The notes under the pieces are model-generated. The model was not told where the DNA came from, did not search any database, and saw only the letters and a list, made by a program, of their open reading frames with translations. From Algibacter mikhailovii (GTDB taxonomy: Bacteria; Bacteroidota; Bacteroidia; Flavobacteriales; Flavobacteriaceae), in the NCBI RefSeq assembly GCF_014651495.1, contig NZ_BMWZ01000011.1, positions 18,266 to 82,265 of the forward strand: a DNA stretch of 64,000 bases, read 5' to 3'. Position numbers and translations under genes: made by a program. Below are positions 18,517 to 26,890 of this stretch, piece after piece; the stretch's first letter is position 1; each line of letters starts with the position of its first letter.

Positions 18517-18605
18517 CTTACATGTTTTTACCAAGCTTTTGAACTTCAGTTAGATCCATTGGTTAGTTTTTAGTTTTTTGCTATGTTTACCCGATTTCTA
18601 GTCAG

Positions 18606-20933
18606 CTATACTTTTTCTATTTTTACGGCACACTTCTTATAATCTGGTTCTTTAGATATAGGACAGAAGGCATCTAAAGTCACATCATTGATTAGCATGT
18701 TTTCGTCAAAAAACGGCACAAAAACCTGACCTTTAGTTGGCAACCCACGCTCGTTGATTGAAGCCGGTAAAACACAAGATCCTCTTCTAGATGTCACTTT
18801 TATTTGTTCACCATTTCTAATCGCTAAGGCTTTTGCATCATCAGGATGAAACTCAATATAAGCACTTGGCATTGCTTTGTGTAAAACAGGGATTCTTCGT
18901 GTCATAGACCCTGTATGCCAGTGTTCTATAACCCGTCCTGTATTCAACCAGTATGGATACTCGCTATCCGGTGACTCTGCAGGCGGCTCATAGGGTCGCT
19001 GCCAAATCACGGCTCTTCCATCAGGTTTTCCATAAAAATCGAATGCTTCTCCATTTGAACATGCAGGGTCATATTTAGCATTGAAACGCCATTGTGTGGA
19101 TTTACCATTTACATAAGGCCAAATAGCTCCCGATTCCTTTTTTAAAACTTCAAGCGGTGCCATACCATGTTTAGCGCCTTCATGAAATTGCCTGTATTCA
19201 TTATATATTTCTTCAACGTGATTCTCTTCACTGTATGGAAACAAATCACCATAGCCCATACGCTTTGCTACTTGAATAGTCATCCATGCATCGGGTGTGG
19301 TTTCTCCCGGTCCTTCAACCATTTTATCCCAGTGTTGTGTTCTTCGTTCTGAATTGCCATACAAGCCACTTTTTTCAATATGCCAGGATGCTGGCAAAAT
19401 CACATCGGCCACATCAGAGGTTGGTGTTGGAAACACATCTGAAACCACCACAAAACAGGATTTCTTTTCCATTCCTGGACGATATCGACTAGTTTTTGGT
19501 AAAGAAACCAATGGATTTGTTACTTGCGTCCATATAAATTTAATATCGCCACGATCAACAGCACGAAACATTTCTGTGGCATGGTATGTTGGTTTTGAAG
19601 GGATTCTTTCTACTGGAACCTTCCAAATTTTAGCAGCTAATTCTCTATTCTTTGGGTTAGTAACTACGCCTTTGGGTAGTTTATGCGTGAAAGTACCTAC
19701 TTCGCGCGCTGTTCCACATGCAGAAGGTTGACCTGTTAATGAAAATGGACCATTACCCGGCTGTGAAATTTTCCCTGTTAGCAGGTGAATATTATACACT
19801 AAATTATTCATCCAAGTTCCTCTGGTATGTTGATTCATGCCCATACACCAGTAAGAAACCACCTTTTTATTTGGGTCGCCATAAATAGAAGCCAAATACT
19901 TAATATCCTTTACTGAAACTCCTGAATACTTAGCTACTTTTTCAGGAGAATACTCTTTTAAAAACGCCTTGTAAGCTGAAAAATCAATTTTTTCTGGTTT
20001 GTCAGCAAATTTAAATTTGTCTTCAACACCATAACCAATATTGGTAAGGCCTTTACTAAAATTACAATGTTTTTCAACAAAGGAGTTATTCACCCAGCCG
20101 TTGTTTATTATTTCATAACAAATAGCATTAGCCACAGCTAGATCAGTTTGAGGTTCAAATAATATGGACCTATCTGAAGCTGTACTAGACCGTGAAGTAC
20201 GTGTAGCAAAGTCAATAATTTTAGCGCCACGTTTAGATTTTTGCTCTAGCATTCTGGAAAATAATACCGGATGCATTTCTGCCATATTATTCCCCCAGGT
20301 AATAAAGTAATCAGCGTGATCAATATCCTCATAGCAGCCCATAGGCTCATCAGCGCCAAAGGTTGTTAAAAAACCAGTTACCGCACTGGCCATACATAGG
20401 CGTGCATTACAATCAAGATTATTGGTCCCAATAGCGCCTTTCATAAACTTAGAAGCCACATAACCTTCCGGAATTGTAGACTGCCCAGAGGTATACATCG
20501 CTACCGAATCTTTGCCATGCGCATCAATGGTTTCTTTCATTTTATTAGCAACAATATCTAAAGCCTCTTGAATTGGGGTTTGAACATATTTACCATTCTT
20601 TTTTACCAAGGCATGTGTCAATCTATCCTTAGACTGAATACACATGGTTTGATGATAGCCCTTTACACAAAGCAACCCCTTATTTACAGCACTGTTAGGG
20701 TCTCCTTTAACGGCCACGGCCTTTCCGTTTTCTGTACCCACTAAGATGCCACAACCTACACCACAGAATCTGCACGGACCTTTTTTCCATTCTAAATCTG
20801 CACCATTGGGTATACCTTGTTCCTGTTCACTGGCGAATAAAATCCCTGGAAACATGGACGCTGCAGCTGTCATTGCTGATAGCTTCGCCATTTTTTTTAT
20901 AAAACTTCTTCTGGTTGATAATGAGTTATACAT
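18606..20933 (-). CDS. napA: Periplasmic nitrate reductase catalytic subunit NapA
   Basis: 775 residues. A Tat signal (STRRSFIKK near the start) directs export of the folded enzyme. The [4Fe-4S] ligands are Cys54, Cys57, Cys61 and Cys89 ('CRFCGVGC...LLCVKG'). The probable Mo ligand is Cys180 in 'CNARLCMASA'. The C-terminal molybdopterin-dinucleotide domain includes 'YWLNTGRVIEHWHTGSMTRR'. NapA reduces nitrate to nitrite with two electrons. It lies 7 bases after napD and is followed by two multihaem cytochromes, an Fe-S protein and an NrfD protein. No NapC, NapG or NapH homologue is present in the window. Confidence 0.93.
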   Translation of the reverse strand: MYNSLSTRRSFIKKMAKLSAMTAAASMFPGILFASEQEQGIPNGADLEWKKGPCRFCGVGCGILVGTENGKAVAVKGDPNSAVNKGLLCVKGYHQTMCIQSKDRLTHALVKKNGKYVQTPIQEALDIVANKMKETIDAHGKDSVAMYTSGQSTIPEGYVASKFMKGAIGTNNLDCNARLCMASAVTGFLTTFGADEPMGCYEDIDHADYFITWGNNMAEMHPVLFSRMLEQKSKRGAKIIDFATRTSRSSTASDRSILFEPQTDLAVANAICYEIINNGWVNNSFVEKHCNFSKGLTNIGYGVEDKFKFADKPEKIDFSAYKAFLKEYSPEKVAKYSGVSVKDIKYLASIYGDPNKKVVSYWCMGMNQHTRGTWMNNLVYNIHLLTGKISQPGNGPFSLTGQPSACGTAREVGTFTHKLPKGVVTNPKNRELAAKIWKVPVERIPSKPTYHATEMFRAVDRGDIKFIWTQVTNPLVSLPKTSRYRPGMEKKSCFVVVSDVFPTPTSDVADVILPASWHIEKSGLYGNSERRTQHWDKMVEGPGETTPDAWMTIQVAKRMGYGDLFPYSEENHVEEIYNEYRQFHEGAKHGMAPLEVLKKESGAIWPYVNGKSTQWRFNAKYDPACSNGEAFDFYGKPDGRAVIWQRPYEPPAESPDSEYPYWLNTGRVIEHWHTGSMTRRIPVLHKAMPSAYIEFHPDDAKALAIRNGEQIKVTSRRGSCVLPASINERGLPTKGQVFVPFFDENMLINDVTLDAFCPISKEPDYKKCAVKIEKV

Positions 20934-20940
20934 GCGCTTG

Positions 20941-21177
20941 TTAATTTTGTGGACTATTAAAACCAGAAACCAATGCTAAAAGTTTTAGGCTTTGAATTTT
21001 ATCTATTTGCTCTTTAAGTATTTCTTCAGAAGCATCGTCTAAAGTATCAGTAACTACAACCAAAATGTTTTCATTAGTGGCTGGCATAACTTCACAAGCT
21101 TCAATGTCTGACAAGGCCTTAACAAGTTCAGCTTTTTGTCCATCATGAGGATGTGCTAAGTAACTTTTTATTGGCAT
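20941..21177 (-). CDS. napD: NapA maturation chaperone NapD
   Basis: 78 residues, the normal size of NapD, with a ferredoxin-like alpha/beta pattern ('GQKAELVKALSDIEACEV', 'NILVVVTDT'). NapD binds the Tat signal peptide of NapA and holds it until the cofactor is inserted. Its position as the first gene, 7 bases before napA, supports the call more than sequence similarity alone. The promoter region is shared with the divergent molybdenum-cofactor operon. Confidence 0.8.
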   Translation of the reverse strand: MPIKSYLAHPHDGQKAELVKALSDIEACEVMPATNENILVVVTDTLDDASEEILKEQIDKIQSLKLLALVSGFNSPQN

Positions 21178-21204
21178 AACTGGCTAGTTTAGTTTACTCT
21201 AACA

Positions 21205-21228
21205 ATTTAAGACAAAATTATCTTAAAT
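21205..21228. promoter_or_regulatory. Inverted repeat in the napD-moeA divergent promoter
   Basis: A perfect 8-bp inverted repeat, ATTTAAGA (21205-21212) and TCTTAAAT (21221-21228), separated by 8 bases. It is 28 bases upstream of napD and distinct from both the FNR-type and ModE-type boxes. A second imperfect palindrome, ATGATAATTGTCAT, lies at 21242-21255. The protein that binds them is unknown. Confidence 0.45.
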
Positions 21229-21274
21229 AAAACAAAAAAAAATGATAATTGTCATGTTCCTAAAAAAGTCAGAT

Positions 21275-21300
21275 TCGTTATATTTGCCAAGACATAACGA
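21275..21300 (+). promoter_or_regulatory. ModE-type box overlapping the moeA -7 element
   Basis: TCGTTAT (21275-21281) and ATAACGA (21294-21300) form a perfect inverted repeat with a 12-base spacer. It resembles the E. coli ModE operator (CGTTATAT...ACATAACG). It overlaps TATATTTG (21279-21286), a perfect match to the Bacteroidota -7 consensus, 25 bases before the moeA ATG. A bound protein would block this promoter. The second gene of the operon encodes a ModE-like DNA-binding domain. Confidence 0.72.
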
Positions 21301-21311
21301 AAAACATCTAT

Positions 21312-22490
21312 ATGATTTCTATTTCTGAAGCCATTTCACAGGTTAAAAAAACCGGGAAACCGCTTTTAAAAAAAACGATTAAGTCCGTTGAAAAAGCAGG
21401 TGGATATATTTTGTATGAAGATATTATGTCACCCATAAACATGCCACCTTTCAGACAATCGGCTATGGATGGTTATGGCTTACATTTAAAAGATACATTA
21501 TCATACCATTTAATTGGAGAAGTAAAAGCAGGAGACGGTCACCAACCCCTTTTAAATCCTGGAGAAGCCGTAAGAATTTTTACTGGTGCTCCTGTTCCTG
21601 ATTCAGTGAATGCCATCATGATGCAAGAGAAAGTTACTGTAGATGGCAGTAGCATTACTATAGACAATCAAATTCCTTTGGAGCATAATATTCGCCCGTT
21701 AGGTGAACAAGTAAAAACTGGTGATGTTGCTTTAAAAAAAGGCACAAAACTAACCCCTGCAGCCATTGGCTATTTAATTTCTTTGGGTATTACAAAAGTT
21801 GCTGTATTTAAAAAACCGAACATAGCCCTTATTACTACAGGTAATGAATTAATTGAAGCTGGTCAAGATTTGCCTTATGGTAAAATTTATGAGAGTAACT
21901 CAAAAATGTTGCTTAGTGCTTTATACAATTTGAAATATTACGATGTCACTCTTTATAGGGTTGAAGACGACTATAACAAAACGGTAAAAACGCTTAATGA
22001 TGCTATAATAGCAAATGACTTGGTTTTAATTACTGGCGGAATCTCGGTTGGAGATTATGATTTTGTAGGGCGGGCTTTGGAAGCATTAGAGGTTACAGAA
22101 CTTTTTTATAAAGTAAAACAAAAACCAGGAAAACCTTTATTCTTTGGAAAAAAGGAAAACACTCAAATATTTGCTTTACCAGGAAACCCAGCTGCGGCAC
22201 TGTCTTGTTTTTATGTTTATGTGTATATCGCTTTGCAACAACTTATGAATCGCGATGTCACTGAATTGCCTCGAGTAAAAGCTAAAACTTTAAATAGTTT
22301 CCAAAAGAAGGGTGACAGACCGCAATTTTTAAAAGGGATATATAACCATGGTCAAGTTGAAATTTTAGATGGACAGAACTCATCCATGTTACAGACTTTC
22401 GCATTGTCCAATGCTCTAGTATTTGCTCCGGGTGATATTAATGCCATTGAAACCGGGGATACTATTGAAGTTATTTTATTACCGAATTAA
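21312..22490 (+). CDS. moeA: Molybdopterin molybdenumtransferase MoeA
   Basis: 392 residues, normal MoeA length. MoeA inserts molybdate into adenylylated molybdopterin. Family segments are 'MPPFRQSAMDGYGL', 'RIFTGAPVPDSVNAIMMQE', 'ALITTGNEL' and 'VLITGGISVGDYDF', ending with the small domain IV. First gene of a plus-strand molybdenum-cofactor operon; the next gene starts 8 bases after its stop. It is divergent from napD, which fits supply of cofactor to NapA. Confidence 0.93.
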   Translation: MISISEAISQVKKTGKPLLKKTIKSVEKAGGYILYEDIMSPINMPPFRQSAMDGYGLHLKDTLSYHLIGEVKAGDGHQPLLNPGEAVRIFTGAPVPDSVNAIMMQEKVTVDGSSITIDNQIPLEHNIRPLGEQVKTGDVALKKGTKLTPAAIGYLISLGITKVAVFKKPNIALITTGNELIEAGQDLPYGKIYESNSKMLLSALYNLKYYDVTLYRVEDDYNKTVKTLNDAIIANDLVLITGGISVGDYDFVGRALEALEVTELFYKVKQKPGKPLFFGKKENTQIFALPGNPAAALSCFYVYVYIALQQLMNRDVTELPRVKAKTLNSFQKKGDRPQFLKGIYNHGQVEILDGQNSSMLQTFALSNALVFAPGDINAIETGDTIEVILLPN

Positions 22491-22498
22491 ATAGAACT

Positions 22499-22837
22499 AT
22501 GGGATATAAAATAAAAAGTAGAATCTGGATTGAATCTGAAAACAATGTGCTTTTAGGTGAAGGTCGCGTGCATTTATTGAAAGCCATTCAAGAAACGGGA
22601 TCGCTATCTAAAGCCGCTAAATCTTTAAATATATCCTATAAAAAAGCATGGCAACTATTAGATTCAGTTAATAAATCGGCTAAATTACCGGTAACCATTA
22701 ATAGTATTGGTGGTAAAGGTGGCGGTGGCGCAGAGTTAACTATCTATGGAAAATCTTTAATTGAGGCCTTTGATGAAATCAACAGGAATTGTTGGAAGTT
22801 TTTGGATAATGAATTAAAAAAAATTGAACGATTATAA
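22499..22837 (+). CDS. ModE-type winged-helix regulator lacking molybdate-binding domain
   Basis: 112 residues corresponding to the N-terminal domain of ModE only: 'GRVHLLKAIQETGSLSKAAKSLNISYKKAWQLL' is the winged HTH and 'GGKGGGGAELT' the wing. E. coli ModE has a further di-MOP domain of about 140 residues that binds molybdate; it is absent here. The gene lies inside the operon whose promoter carries a ModE-like box, so autoregulation is likely. How the protein senses molybdate or cofactor is not visible. Confidence 0.85.
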   Translation: MGYKIKSRIWIESENNVLLGEGRVHLLKAIQETGSLSKAAKSLNISYKKAWQLLDSVNKSAKLPVTINSIGGKGGGGAELTIYGKSLIEAFDEINRNCWKFLDNELKKIERL

Positions 22838-22852
22838 ATGACAAAATGCCTT

Positions 22853-23283
22853 AAGTATTTAAAGTGATAAATGCCTAAAAATTAAGATCAGAAATGGACA
22901 ACAAAACGTTTGCTAAACAATTGGAATATAGAACAAGACAGTTTGGAATATCTATTATAAAATTGTCTACTACACCTCCAAATACGATTGAATCAAACGT
23001 TATTAGGAATCAAATCACAAAATCTGGCACTAGCGTTGGTGCCAATTATAGAGAAGCCAATAGATCAAGAAGTAAAAGAGATTTTAAAAACAAAATTAAG
23101 ATTTCTGAAAGTGAAGCAAGTGAAACCCAATATTGGTTAGAAATAATAAATGATATGAATTGGATTGAAAAAGATAGATTAAATTCTATTAATAATGAAG
23201 CGAAAGAACTTTTAGCACTTTTTACAGCCATATCTAATAAACTATAAAGACAAAATTCAAACATCTAAAAACTTTAAATACTT
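22853..23283. repeat. Inverted repeats flanking the first four-helix-bundle gene
   Basis: AAGTATTTAAAGT at 22853-22865 and its exact reverse complement ACTTTAAATACTT at 23271-23283 bracket the small gene at 22894. Similar 'GACAAAAT' words also occur near both ends (about 22840 and 23249). The arrangement suggests the gene arrived as a unit within the operon. Confidence 0.5.
22894..23247 (+). CDS. Four-helix-bundle protein (23S rRNA intervening-sequence family)
   Basis: 117 residues, predicted to be four helices. The family pattern is clear: 'QITKSGTSVGANYREANRSRSKRDF' followed by 'ASETQYWLEII' and a final helix. Such proteins are encoded inside 23S rRNA insertions and as single genes scattered in bacterial operons; their biochemical role is unknown. 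It interrupts the molybdenum-cofactor operon in the same direction and is flanked by a 13-bp inverted repeat. It is not obviously related to the second family member at 26502. Confidence 0.85.
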   Translation: MDNKTFAKQLEYRTRQFGISIIKLSTTPPNTIESNVIRNQITKSGTSVGANYREANRSRSKRDFKNKIKISESEASETQYWLEIINDMNWIEKDRLNSINNEAKELLALFTAISNKL

Positions 23284-23311
23284 TACACTTTAGACACTTT
23301 AAGTACTTTTC

Positions 23312-24052
23312 ATGTTACAAACCGAAAACTTATATATCTTTTTATTGATACTCCCTATAGTATCATTCCTATATTCAAGTGTAGGACATGGGGGTGCAAG
23401 CGGATATTTGGCTCTAATGGCCTTGTTTTCATTCGCACCAGAATACATGAAACCTACTGCCCTACTGCTTAATATATTTGTAGCTGGTATGTCATTTTTC
23501 TATTACTACAAAGCAGGACATTTTAATAAAAAATTATTTCTAGTATTTGCAATTACTTCTATCCCTTTTTCCCTATTAGGTGGTCGATTTGATATTGATG
23601 CATCCTTGTATAAAAAAATACTGGCCATCTTATTAATATTTGCCATCCTAAAAATGCTGAATGTTTTTGGAAAAGAAAGTGCCAGAATTAAGGACATAAA
23701 ACTTTGGCAAGGACTTATAATTGGCGCCTTTATTGGGTTCTTCTCAGGGTTAATAGGAATTGGCGGCGGCATCATATTAACACCCCTTATTTTGTTATTT
23801 CATTGGGGTCATATGAAAGAAGCTGCGGCGGTTTCGGCTTTATTTATTTGGGTTAATTCAGTAGCGGCATTAATTGGTCAATTTAGTATTGGTGTGACCA
23901 TTGAAAAGGAATCTTTTTTATTAGTTGCCATTGCTCTTATTGGTGGAATATTAGGTGGCTACTACGGTAGTAAAAAAATCAACAATCAGAAGTTGAGATA
24001 CATTTTAGCCTTTGTATTAATCATAGCTTGCGCTAAACTTATGTTTACATAA
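23312..24052 (+). CDS. TauE/SafE (TSUP) family membrane transporter
   Basis: 246 residues with about eight membrane helices in two halves. The typical repeats are 'SVGHGGASGYLALMALF' and 'FSGLIGIGGGIILTPLIL'. TSUP proteins move sulphite, sulphonates, thiosulphate and related anions. It sits between regulatory and biosynthetic genes of the molybdenum-cofactor operon, one base from mobA. No ModABC transporter is present in the window, so a role in oxyanion or sulphur supply to the cofactor pathway is conceivable, but this is inference from position only. Confidence 0.82.
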   Translation: MLQTENLYIFLLILPIVSFLYSSVGHGGASGYLALMALFSFAPEYMKPTALLLNIFVAGMSFFYYYKAGHFNKKLFLVFAITSIPFSLLGGRFDIDASLYKKILAILLIFAILKMLNVFGKESARIKDIKLWQGLIIGAFIGFFSGLIGIGGGIILTPLILLFHWGHMKEAAAVSALFIWVNSVAALIGQFSIGVTIEKESFLLVAIALIGGILGGYYGSKKINNQKLRYILAFVLIIACAKLMFT

Positions 24053-24053
24053 A

Positions 24054-24638
24054 ATGATAAACAAAACAGAAATAACAGGTATTATACTAGCCGGAGGTAA
24101 AAGCTCAAGAATGGGTTCTGATAAAGGTTTTTTACTTCTGAATGATATACCTTTTGTACAATACAGCATTAACGCTTTAAAACCTTTAGTTTCTGAAATT
24201 ATCATTGTTTCCGATAGTAAAGACTATGATGTTTTCAAACTAAAACGCATCAATGACATTACCAAAGATGCTGGACCAGTAGCAGGAATTTGTTCTGGAT
24301 TAGAAGCTTCAAAAACCGAATACAATCTGATTTTAAGTTGTGATATCCCGTTGATTACCTCTACAGTTTTACAAAAACTGATACAGGCTATTGATGACAC
24401 TTCTGAAATCATTCAAGCTGAAAGTAGTGGTAAAACCATGCCACTAATAGCCTTATATAAGCGCAGCATAAAAGATAGGTTCAAGAACTTCTTAGAACAA
24501 GATGAACGCAGATTACGTGTAGCTATAAAAGCTTGTAAGTATAAAAATGTTGTTTTAAATGAAATACATCAAAATTCAACATTAAACGTGAATACTAAAA
24601 AAGAATTTAAACAGATAGAAGATGCTTATAACGGTTAA
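24054..24638 (+). CDS. mobA: Molybdenum cofactor guanylyltransferase MobA
   Basis: 194 residues. The nucleotide-binding motif 'ILAGGKSSRMGSDKG' lies at about residues 11-25, and 'LSCDIPLITSTVL' contains the metal-binding Asp. MobA adds GMP to form the bis-MGD cofactor used by NapA and the assimilatory nitrate reductase encoded in this window. The C-terminal part is variable but of expected length. It overlaps moaD by 17 bases. Confidence 0.88.
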   Translation: MINKTEITGIILAGGKSSRMGSDKGFLLLNDIPFVQYSINALKPLVSEIIIVSDSKDYDVFKLKRINDITKDAGPVAGICSGLEASKTEYNLILSCDIPLITSTVLQKLIQAIDDTSEIIQAESSGKTMPLIALYKRSIKDRFKNFLEQDERRLRVAIKACKYKNVVLNEIHQNSTLNVNTKKEFKQIEDAYNG

Positions 24639-24855
24639 ATATTTTGGGCAAATAGCAGAGGTAACTCAAAAAGAAGAGGAAGAATTAGAAGTTGCTAAGA
24701 CGTCAATTTCTAAACTTTTAGAAACTCTTAATGCTAGGTATACTGATTTAAAAAACAAAGATTTTCAAATCGCACAAAACCAAGAATTAGTGTCCTTGGA
24801 CACCGAATTAACGGGAGCAGAAATTGCATTATTACCGCCTTTTGCAGGAGGATGA
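24622..24855 (+). CDS. moaD: Molybdopterin synthase sulphur carrier MoaD
   Basis: 77 residues with a ubiquitin-like fold ('ITVKYFGQIAEVTQKEEEEL') and the essential C-terminal Gly-Gly ('LLPPFAGG'). The C-terminus is adenylylated by MoeB and converted to a thiocarboxylate that MoaE uses. The adjacent moeB and moaE genes support the call. Confidence 0.92.
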   Translation: MLITVKYFGQIAEVTQKEEEELEVAKTSISKLLETLNARYTDLKNKDFQIAQNQELVSLDTELTGAEIALLPPFAGG

Positions 24856-24919
24856 TTCCGTATTTCTCATTGAGCCGTTAATATTTTAAACGACGCAATG
24901 AGCACATGATTCAACAACA

Positions 24920-26017
24920 ATGAGTAGATACAATAGACATATCATTTTATCTGAAATCGGACAAGAAGGTCAGGATAAAATATCCAATGCCAAAGTATTA
25001 GTTATCGGCGCTGGTGGATTGGGTTGTCCAATTTTGCAATACCTAACAGCTGCGGGTGTTGGCACAATTGGCATTATTGATTTTGATGTTGTTGAATTAT
25101 CCAATTTACAACGTCAGGTCTTATTTGGGGCATCCTCCATAGGTAAAAACAAAGCGCTTGCAGCCAAGGCACGCTTGCAAGATTTGAATGATGCCATTTC
25201 CATTAATGCCTATCCAGAACCCCTCACCTATCAAAATGCGCTTGAAATTTTTCAGCAATATGACATTATTGTAGATGGTTCTGACAATTTTGAAACGCGT
25301 TATTTAGTTAATGATGCCTGTATTATTAAAAATAAACCTTTAGTTTTTGGAGCCATTTATAAGTTCGAAGGTCAAATAGCTGTTTTCAATTATGAAAATG
25401 GACCTAGCTACAGATGCCTCTTCCCCACCCCACCTCAAAAGGATGCTGTTCCCAATTGCTCAGATATTGGGGTTTTAGGCGTTCTACCTGGAATTATTGG
25501 GAGCATGCAAGCCAATGAAGTTTTAAAACTTATTCTAGGTTTAGGCGATGTATTATCAGGAAAATTATTTTGTTATAATGCGCTTAAAAGCCAAACATCA
25601 ACTTTAAAAGTAACACGAAATTCGGCTATTATACAATCTGTTTTAAAGGACAAGGACAGCTTCAAAGAACAGCAAATCAATATCAATTGCCAAAATGAAA
25701 CACAAAGCATTTCTATTAGTGCTGTATTTCCAGAAGATAGTATTCAGTTTATTGATGTTAGGGAGGTTCATGAACAACCTAAAATAACTGACGTAGAAGT
25801 AACTTCAATCCCCTTAAGTCGTTTGGAAACGTTTCTTGATCAAATTGATAGCTCTAAAAAGAAACTCATCTTTTGTCAATCTGGAATACGAAGTAAAAAA
25901 GCTGTAGAGCTATTAAAAAACCTAAACATTACAAACTGTTTCAGTCTACTTGAAGGGGCCAGTGAAATAAATAACTATTTAAAAGAACATAAAAAATCAC
26001 CATCTGATGAAAGATAA
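24920..26017 (+). CDS. moeB: MoaD adenylyltransferase MoeB with C-terminal rhodanese domain
   Basis: 365 residues. Residues 1-225 are a ThiF/MoeB-type E1 domain with 'VIGAGGLGCPILQYL' and 'DNFETRYLVNDAC'. About residues 270-360 are a rhodanese domain with 'FIDVREVHEQ' and active-site Cys in 'IFCQSGIRS'. The fusion can both adenylylate MoaD and supply sulphur. The usual double CxxC zinc motif of MoeB is incomplete ('SYRCLFP' has one Cys). It overlaps moaE by 11 bases. Confidence 0.9.
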   Translation: MSRYNRHIILSEIGQEGQDKISNAKVLVIGAGGLGCPILQYLTAAGVGTIGIIDFDVVELSNLQRQVLFGASSIGKNKALAAKARLQDLNDAISINAYPEPLTYQNALEIFQQYDIIVDGSDNFETRYLVNDACIIKNKPLVFGAIYKFEGQIAVFNYENGPSYRCLFPTPPQKDAVPNCSDIGVLGVLPGIIGSMQANEVLKLILGLGDVLSGKLFCYNALKSQTSTLKVTRNSAIIQSVLKDKDSFKEQQININCQNETQSISISAVFPEDSIQFIDVREVHEQPKITDVEVTSIPLSRLETFLDQIDSSKKKLIFCQSGIRSKKAVELLKNLNITNCFSLLEGASEINNYLKEHKKSPSDER

Positions 26018-26453
26018 AAAACCAATAAAAAGTGTTTTCAAGGAAGGCGCAATAACTTCAGAATTTATAGGGAATTCAATTTATAAACATCAAACCAAAA
26101 CAAGTATTGGTGCACACAACATTTTTCTTGGACAAGTACGTGCTGATGACATCGAAGGGAAAACGGTTGCAGCCATTGATTATACTGCCTATGAAGATAT
26201 GGCTAATGAGAAATTTCATGAGATTAGAGAATCTGCTTTTGAAAAATTCGAATTAACCTGCATGCATATTTACCATAGTTTAGGAACTGTTAAAGCCGGA
26301 GAAATATGCCTATTTGTTTTTGTGTCTTCTCCAAGAAGAAAAGTAGTTTTTGAAGCTTTAGAATATATTGTGGAGGCGATAAAAGCGCATGTTCCTGTTT
26401 TTGGTAAAGAGATCTTTGAGGATGAATCTCATCAATGGAAAGTTAATACTTGA
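26007..26453 (+). CDS. moaE: Molybdopterin synthase catalytic subunit MoaE
   Basis: 148 residues of normal MoaE length. 'GAHNIFLGQVRADDIEGKTVAAIDYTAYEDMA' and 'AIKAHVPVFGKEIFEDESHQWKVN' contain the conserved substrate-binding Lys residues. MoaE joins two sulphurs from MoaD to cyclic pyranopterin monophosphate to make molybdopterin. Confidence 0.92.
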   Translation: MKDKKPIKSVFKEGAITSEFIGNSIYKHQTKTSIGAHNIFLGQVRADDIEGKTVAAIDYTAYEDMANEKFHEIRESAFEKFELTCMHIYHSLGTVKAGEICLFVFVSSPRRKVVFEALEYIVEAIKAHVPVFGKEIFEDESHQWKVNT

Positions 26454-26501
26454 TGTTTAACTGTTGATTTGTTAAATCCCTGAACTATAAAAAGTAAAAA
26501 A

Positions 26502-26867
26502 ATGTCGTACACATTTTCATTTGAAAAATTAAATGTTTGGATAGACTCTAAAGAATTCGTTAAAGAAATATATTTGATTACCCAAAAGTTTCCCAGTGAA
26601 GAAAAATTTGGGTTAACAAATCAATTAAGACGTGCATCAATTTCTGTAGCTTCTAATTTAGCTGAAGGCACTTCGAGAAATACCAATAAAGACAAAGTAC
26701 ATTTTTCAACAATGGCATTTAGCTCATTGAAGGAAGTACTAAATCAAATAATTATTGCTAAAGAATTGCACTTTGTAAACGACAATGAATATCTAAACCT
26801 AAGAACAGAAATTGAAAAAATATCCAATAAATTAAATGCATTACGCAAATCGCAGTTAAACAAATAA
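26502..26867 (+). CDS. Second four-helix-bundle protein
   Basis: 121 residues of the four-helix-bundle family ('FEKLNVWIDSKEFVKEIY', 'LTNQLRRASISVASNLAEGTSRN'). The consensus 'LRRAxxSxxxNxAEG' is typical of the other main branch of the family, so this is not a recent copy of the gene at 22894. It is inserted between moaE and moaC in the same direction. Partly matching words (TGTTGATTTGT before it, the complement of TGTTGATCTGT after it) hint at flanking repeats. Function unknown. Confidence 0.85.
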   Translation: MSYTFSFEKLNVWIDSKEFVKEIYLITQKFPSEEKFGLTNQLRRASISVASNLAEGTSRNTNKDKVHFSTMAFSSLKEVLNQIIIAKELHFVNDNEYLNLRTEIEKISNKLNALRKSQLNK

Positions 26868-26890
26868 ACAATTCTACAGATCAACATAAT

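Noticed and set aside
19297..19731. 144-codon plus-strand frame inside napA
   Set aside because: Antisense to conserved NapA sequence with unlikely composition.
22499..22837. Truncated full-length ModE caused by a frameshift
   Set aside because: No remnant of a MOP domain follows the stop; the downstream DNA leads directly to the flanking repeat and the four-helix-bundle gene.
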